NCBI GenBank assembly: GCA_903952435.1
Contig: CAJBFN010000005.1
Coordinates: forward strand, 1-59,623
Length of the DNA stretch: 59,623 nt
Direction of reading: 5' to 3'
Source of the DNA: an uncultured bacterium
GTDB taxonomy: Bacteria; Patescibacteriota; Saccharimonadia; Saccharimonadales; Saccharimonadaceae
Positions 56,157-59,623 of the stretch are shown in pieces. Within the stretch, counting starts at the first letter, position 1, and every line of letters begins with the position of its first letter. Made by a program: the position numbers and the translations under genes. The notes beneath the pieces were generated by a model that was not told the origin of the DNA, did no database searches, and saw only the letters and a program-made list of their open reading frames with translations.

Positions 56157-57860
56157 ATGGAAATAACCCGCAAATCATAACAAGAGATAGCCGCCCAAAT
56201 AGTAGAGGCCTATCCTTACTTTAGTGATAATATAATGCCCAAAGACCATGCCGTAATGCTAGAAGAACAGACTAAAGCGCTAAGAGCCGAGTTGACAGGC
56301 ATAGATTTATATACACTTTCTGACGAAGAACTTGCGCAAAAAACGAAAGACATACGAACACGCGCTATCGAAAGTGGCGCCTGGGACCCAACCAGAGGGA
56401 AGGGGGCCGATGAAAGAATTGCTTTTGCGATAGAACGATACAAGAGCTATGGATATACAGAAGAAGAGGCTACTACAAAGGCAGTCAAAGACCTACAAAA
56501 AAACGGCTACCTTGAAGCTATGAGGATAAAACGCCAAGATCAAGATGAACTCTTTAAAAGTCCGATAAGCGAATATGTCGAAAAACACCAATTAGACAAA
56601 GAGTTAGAAAAGCAAGAGATAGACAGCTTACTCGAGCGCACCATAGATATTACAACCTTAACACCCGAGGACCTTATTAAACTATCGCGGGATTTTCCAT
56701 CGGGTAACTTTATATATCACGGCACTGTCACAAAACAATTAATAGAAATCATTAATAGTGGCGCCCTCTTAAGCGCCAAAGTATTATACGAGCGCGAAAA
56801 TCAAGCAGCAAAAACCGAATCACGGGAAACAAATATAATCCATCGCAATTCGGGCTACGAGGGTATTTCTTGGAGTATGAACGAGATTGATGCTCTACCA
56901 GGAGATCGTTACCATATTGCCGGATTTATTGGCGCCCCCGAAACCGTATTAAATAGCAATCAACAACTAGCGATACCATCTCGCCCCGCGCCAAATGAAG
57001 TGATGCAAATATCTAGCGCTATCGAAGCTAACCAATTTTATGACGCAAAAACACAATTCGAATTATATCGAAACCCAGGCATGTTCGGCGAATCAAATTC
57101 AGCTTTTGATAATCTGATTTCGATTAGTCTATGGGAAGATGTGGAAAGCCGAAGATTCATGAATGAACCTATATTATACCGAGCAAAGCGTGGCATATTA
57201 GCGGAAGCTGATTACAAAAATCAGCTACGTGGGCTATATGATATCCAACCCGATAATAAAATTCGACTGAACCCTGATCTACTACAACAGACAAACAATA
57301 AAATACCAGTCATGGCAGTATGGCTACAGGCAGCAATAGACACAGATCGCTTTAAAGGCACAGGGCTTGACGACAAAGAAGTGCCTGAAATTATTGATAT
57401 GCTAAATAGTAAAAATACAAAAGCTTTATTTGCTGAAACCAAAAAAGACTGGCAGCAGTTTAGCGACATACTCGACAAAGCTGATGATATTACCAGTAAT
57501 ATAGAAGTGCTCGTCGAGGATATGTATTTTGTAGCTCCACGCAAGGACGCCGAAACCTGGCTGAAGGTGATTGCTCGCAGTAAGCATAAACCAGCTGGCA
57601 TTTTACTTTATGATGACAAAAAAGTTCGACTTGAAAACTTCGCATCCTTACACAGAGGCGATCACACAGAATTAACGAAAGAACTACAATTAGCAATCAA
57701 CCCAGATAACAAAGATTATATTAATTATGCCGATATACTTGGATCAAAATTTAGCGACGATAAGCGCGCTGGAAACAGACATCAAGTTATCGCCGAACGA
57801 CACCTCTCGAATCGGAATACCGTACATAAATATAATGGTAAATTGATAATAAAAAAATAA
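56157..57860 (+). CDS. Orphan protein, possible ADP-ribosyltransferase-like fold; in-frame stop near 5' end
   Basis: The sure open frame is 56235-57860 (541 aa). The same frame upstream is coding-like (M-E-I-T-R-K-S, stop, then Q-E-I-A-A-Q-I-V-E-A-Y-P-Y-F-S-D-N-I) but is cut by TAA at 56178-56180, suggesting the original start was 56157. Residues about 150-235 of the sure frame (N-F-I-Y-H-G-T, S-G-A-L-L-S-A, G-I-S-W-S-M-N) faintly recall the H-Y-E ADP-ribosyltransferase fold; this is a guess. No signal peptide or membrane segment. The rest is charged and helical. Terminator follows. Confidence 0.55.
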
Positions 57861-57890
57861 TAGACAACCTTTCGGTCGTCTACTGATTTT
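57851..57890. terminator. Bidirectional terminator after the 541-aa orphan
   Basis: TAGACAACC / GGTCGTCTA with a 4-nt loop (one G-T pair), flanked by an A-run on the left and TTTT on the right. Confidence 0.75.
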
Positions 57891-58089
57891 GGCGGAGGGG
57901 GAGAGATATCGGCCTTCAGCCTCCTCCGCTCATTCACAAAAAAATGTAAACACTTTTTTGCTTCAATCGCTACGCCGAACTCACGTTACGCGCCGCTTAA
58001 ACGGCGCCCGAGAGTTCAAATCTCGCGCCCCAGTCAAATTAAAATATGACCAAGAAGGTCATATTTTAATTTGGCGGAGGGGGAGAGAT
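57889..58089. repeat. 182-bp segment flanked by 19-bp direct repeats of the tRNA-Ser(UGA) 3' end
   Basis: TTGGCGGAGGGGGAGAGAT occurs at 57889-57907 and 58071-58089; the latter is the tRNA-Ser(UGA) 3' end with its CCA. The interval has no gene. It holds a CGCCG/CGGCG hairpin and, on the plus strand, a degenerate T-arm (G-A-G-T-T-C-A-A-A-T-C). The layout is that of an insertion or recombination scar at a tRNA end, or of a decayed tandem tRNA. Confidence 0.6.
58036..58072. terminator. Terminator of tRNA-Ser(UGA)
   Basis: A perfect 16-bp stem AAATTAAAATATGACC / GGTCATATTTTAATTT with a 5-nt loop. Its outermost base pair uses the last A of the tRNA CCA. Confidence 0.85.
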
Positions 58090-58159
58090 TCGAACTCTCG
58101 AAGTCTTGCAACTTGGCGGTTTTCAAGACCGCTGGAATAAACCACTATCCGACCCCTCC
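58072..58159 (-). tRNA. tRNA-Ser(UGA)
   Basis: Minus strand. Acceptor GGAGGGG pairs with CCCCTCC, anticodon stem GCGGT/ACCGC with loop C-T-T-G-A-A-A, long variable arm, T-loop T-T-C-G-A-A-T, discriminator G, encoded CCA. Reads UCA and other UCN codons. Confidence 0.94.
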
Positions 58160-58192
58160 TTAATTCCGGGACAAATTATAACAGATAGGGCA

Positions 58193-58861
58193 CTATTCGC
58201 CAAGAGCCTGATAAGCGATTACCGCTACCCAAACATTTTTAGCGCCAGCCTTTTTTAAAGCCCGGGCAGCATATTTAATCGTGGTGCCGGTCGTCACGAC
58301 GTCGTCTATTAATAAATATGGGCAATTACGATTAGTTACCAAATCGGACGCAAAGGCCGTCCTAGCTTGCGCCTCACGCTGCCTAGCGCTAGATTGTCGC
58401 TGTTTTGTATTAGTAACTCTTTGTAATAATTGCTTACACTCAAGGCCTCTAGATTTTGCAATATATCTTGTAATTAGTAGAGTATGGTCATAACCCCTTT
58501 CGCGTATGTGGCCAGGGATAGTTGGAACTGGCACGATTATCGTATTGGGTGGTAAGTCTGGTAAAACAGACAATAATAAATCGGCTAAATCTTTATAAGC
58601 CGAGCGCATTCTTTGAAATTTATAATCGCCAATTAGTCGCTGTAAGATACCCGACCGTCTACCAACGAGCCAGGCTCGCGAATAGGGAACACGGCAATTG
58701 CTACACAACCCGGTAGTTGCAGTTGGGCGATGACAAGACAAACAAATTGTTTCCGTTTCATTAATGATGTTATTTTTACAATTGGGACATATCATACACC
58801 CTATTACACCACACCCACAACAGTAGTGAGGAGCGGCAATTGACAGTAATTCGTCAACCAT
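58193..58861 (-). CDS. comF: ComF-family phosphoribosyltransferase-like protein
   Basis: A 222-aa protein. An N-terminal zinc-finger region (C-C-G-C, C-P-N-C, C-L-S-C, C-S-N-C) is followed by the PRTase domain: G-D-Y-K-F, P-V-P-T and the PRPP loop L-L-I-D-D-V-V-T-T-G-T-T. ComF supports uptake of transforming DNA in naturally competent bacteria; in host-dependent CPR it could serve nucleotide or DNA scavenging. Its own TATAAT lies at 58895-58900; AGGAGG is about 20 nt upstream of the ATG, unusually far. Confidence 0.93.
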   Translation of the reverse strand: MVDELLSIAAPHYCCGCGVIGCMICPNCKNNIINETETICLSCHRPTATTGLCSNCRVPYSRAWLVGRRSGILQRLIGDYKFQRMRSAYKDLADLLLSVLPDLPPNTIIVPVPTIPGHIRERGYDHTLLITRYIAKSRGLECKQLLQRVTNTKQRQSSARQREAQARTAFASDLVTNRNCPYLLIDDVVTTGTTIKYAARALKKAGAKNVWVAVIAYQALGE

Positions 58862-58891
58862 TGTGTTTTTTACTTATTAGGCCTCCTAGCG

Positions 58892-58920
58892 TTGATTATA
58901 CTGGATATGTTGGTTATAAT
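58892..58920 (+). promoter_or_regulatory. hsp20 promoter, overlapping the divergent comF -10 box
   Basis: TTGATT, 17-bp spacer, TATAAT for hsp20. The hsp20 -35 overlaps the minus-strand TATAAT of comF at 58895-58900, so the two polymerase sites should compete. No CIRCE element is seen. Confidence 0.75.
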
Positions 58921-58968
58921 GTGAGAGACTATTTGTCAATAGAGCCTAGAGAAAAGTGGAGGAATATC

Positions 58969-59421
58969 ATGGCGCGAAATCAAGACGATTTATTAATGGA
59001 AGATGAGCTGGCAGCAGCTTTTCTTGACGACAACACAGCGGTAGTAGAAGAAACCGTAACTAGCAACGATAACTGGGATGACAGCGAAGAAGAGTTCCCA
59101 GGCCAATTGGCAGTCGACGTTTATGAGACCGAGACTAAATTGGTCATCAAAGCCCGCACCGCAGGTGTAAATAAAGAAGAATTAGACGTCAGCATTAGTG
59201 ACGGCATCCTAACAATCAGCGGCACCTTGAACAGTGGCGACGATGCAGATGCAACTAACTGGCACATCCAGGAATGTTACTGGGGCGAGTTCAGTCGAAC
59301 TTTGGCGCTACCAGTTAGCGTAAAGGAAGATGAAGTTGAAGCAGTCCTAAAGGACGGCGTGTTAACTATAAGCTTTACAAAAGTAAAACAAGAACAAGCT
59401 AAGAAGATTCAGATCCAATAA
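58969..59421 (+). CDS. Small heat-shock protein (Hsp20/alpha-crystallin)
   Basis: A 150-aa protein. An acidic N-terminal arm (about 1-45) precedes the alpha-crystallin domain (L-A-V-D-V-Y-E-T-E-T-K-L-V-I-K-A, then G-I-L-T-I-S-G and a final G-V-L-T-I-S-F). The C terminus has I-Q-I-Q in place of the I-x-I tail motif. ATP-independent holdase chaperone. The start at 58969 is set by TGGAGG 6 nt upstream; the longer frame to 58840 crosses the promoter. Confidence 0.94.
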   Translation: MARNQDDLLMEDELAAAFLDDNTAVVEETVTSNDNWDDSEEEFPGQLAVDVYETETKLVIKARTAGVNKEELDVSISDGILTISGTLNSGDDADATNWHIQECYWGEFSRTLALPVSVKEDEVEAVLKDGVLTISFTKVKQEQAKKIQIQ

Positions 59422-59438
59422 GGATTAGTTAAAAAAAT

Positions 59439-59470
59439 AAAATACGGCTTCAGAAATGAAGTCGTATTTT
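59439..59470 (+). terminator. hsp20 terminator
   Basis: AAAATACGGCTTC / GAAGTCGTATTTT, a 13-bp stem (one G-T pair) with a 6-nt loop and T-rich tail. Confidence 0.85.
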
Positions 59471-59489
59471 ATTCATGGCATCATTTTCT

Positions 59490-59522
59490 CAAAAAAACAT
59501 CCGCCCATTTCCAGAGCGGATG
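59490..59522 (-). terminator. Terminator of the second pilin gene
   Basis: CATCCGC / GCGGATG stem followed by seven T on the minus strand. Confidence 0.8.
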
Positions 59523-59543
59523 AAATATCAACTTCTGTTATAT

Positions 59544-59623
59544 CTAAGCTGTGAATGTAGTCAAGACAAAGTTGACAATAGCGTAGGCGAGTAAAGCCAC
59601 AACAACACCGATTACGGCGTAAA
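59544..59623 (-). CDS. Second T4SS-type pilin, C-terminal fragment (5' end outside window)
   Basis: The last about 26 codons read Y-A-V-I-G-V-V-V-A-L-L-A-Y-A-I-V-N-F-V then stop, closely matching the second helix of the pilin at 55658. The gene continues beyond the window and has its own terminator. Confidence 0.75.
   Translation of the reverse strand, partial: YAVIGVVVALLAYAIVNFVLTTFTA

Noticed and set aside
56178-56180. TAA as a recoded sense codon in the 56157 frame
   Set aside because: TAA is the regular stop of many genes in this window, so recoding is not supported; mutation or a downstream start is simpler.
57889-58140. 83-aa plus-strand open frame over tRNA-Ser(UGA)
   Set aside because: Antisense to the tRNA and the duplicated tRNA end; no credible protein.
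1-59623. CRISPR array
   Set aside because: No series of regularly spaced identical repeats was seen; the only repeats are tRNA-end copies and hairpins.

Overview
The window looks like a piece of a small, AT-rich, gene-dense patescibacterial (CPR) chromosome, most likely Candidatus Saccharibacteria (TM7) or a close relative. This is an inference from protein content: short intergenic gaps, type IV secretion-type pilins, stripped-down Mur ligases, few biosynthetic genes and standard stop codons. No 16S rRNA is present to prove the taxon.

Layout. Bases 1-849 are the C-terminal part of a large serine recombinase that runs into the start of ychF, so a mobile element probably ends here. From 1.9 to 40.2 kb nearly everything is on the minus strand. 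It includes tlyA; an 800-aa membrane/coiled-coil protein; the rpsF-ssb-rpsR-efp operon; ftsK; RNase J; two uracil-DNA glycosylase-like genes; pnp; an ABC exporter pair; rpsO; truB and a DHH-like protein; holA; mutM; dut; polA; dnaG-rpoD; orn; mscL; argS; gdhA; pyrG; a malic enzyme; dgkA; an MTH1-like Nudix gene; and a sugar-phosphate isomerase. From 40.2 kb the strands are mixed: a guanidino-modifying-enzyme homologue, a Ddl-MurF fusion, murE, tsaD, a FemAB-type transferase, valS, rlmH, a HIT protein and a soluble GGDEF protein. From 54 to 58.2 kb lies a tRNA-rich stretch (tRNA-Ser CGA, GCU and UGA, and tRNA-Arg GCG) with many hairpins and broken tRNA-end copies, plus a T4SS-type pilin and a 541-aa orphan. 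The end holds comF, hsp20 and the tail of a second pilin gene.

How the genes work together. The core is information processing: replication (dnaG, holA, polA, ssb, ftsK), RNA decay (RNase J, PNPase, oligoribonuclease) and translation factors, with nucleotide-pool sanitation and base-excision repair (dut, MTH1-like Nudix, mutM, two UDG-like proteins). Murein assembly is represented by Ddl-MurF, MurE, the FemAB-type transferase and undecaprenol kinase-like DgkA. Carbon and nitrogen metabolism is limited to glutamate dehydrogenase, malic enzyme, CTP synthase and PGI/PMI.

Most striking signals. (1) At least 16 genes have a TATAAT-like -10 box ending only 6-8 nt before the start codon, which predicts widespread leaderless mRNAs. 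(2) A strongly folded, unassigned RNA element lies at 18973-19112. (3) DnaG has lost all four zinc ligands, and a family-4-type UDG has lost its Fe-S cysteines. (4) A perfect 20-bp palindrome close to the ParB parS consensus precedes valS. (5) Two tRNA-Ser genes are followed by partial copies of their own 3' ends, about 180-200 bp away.
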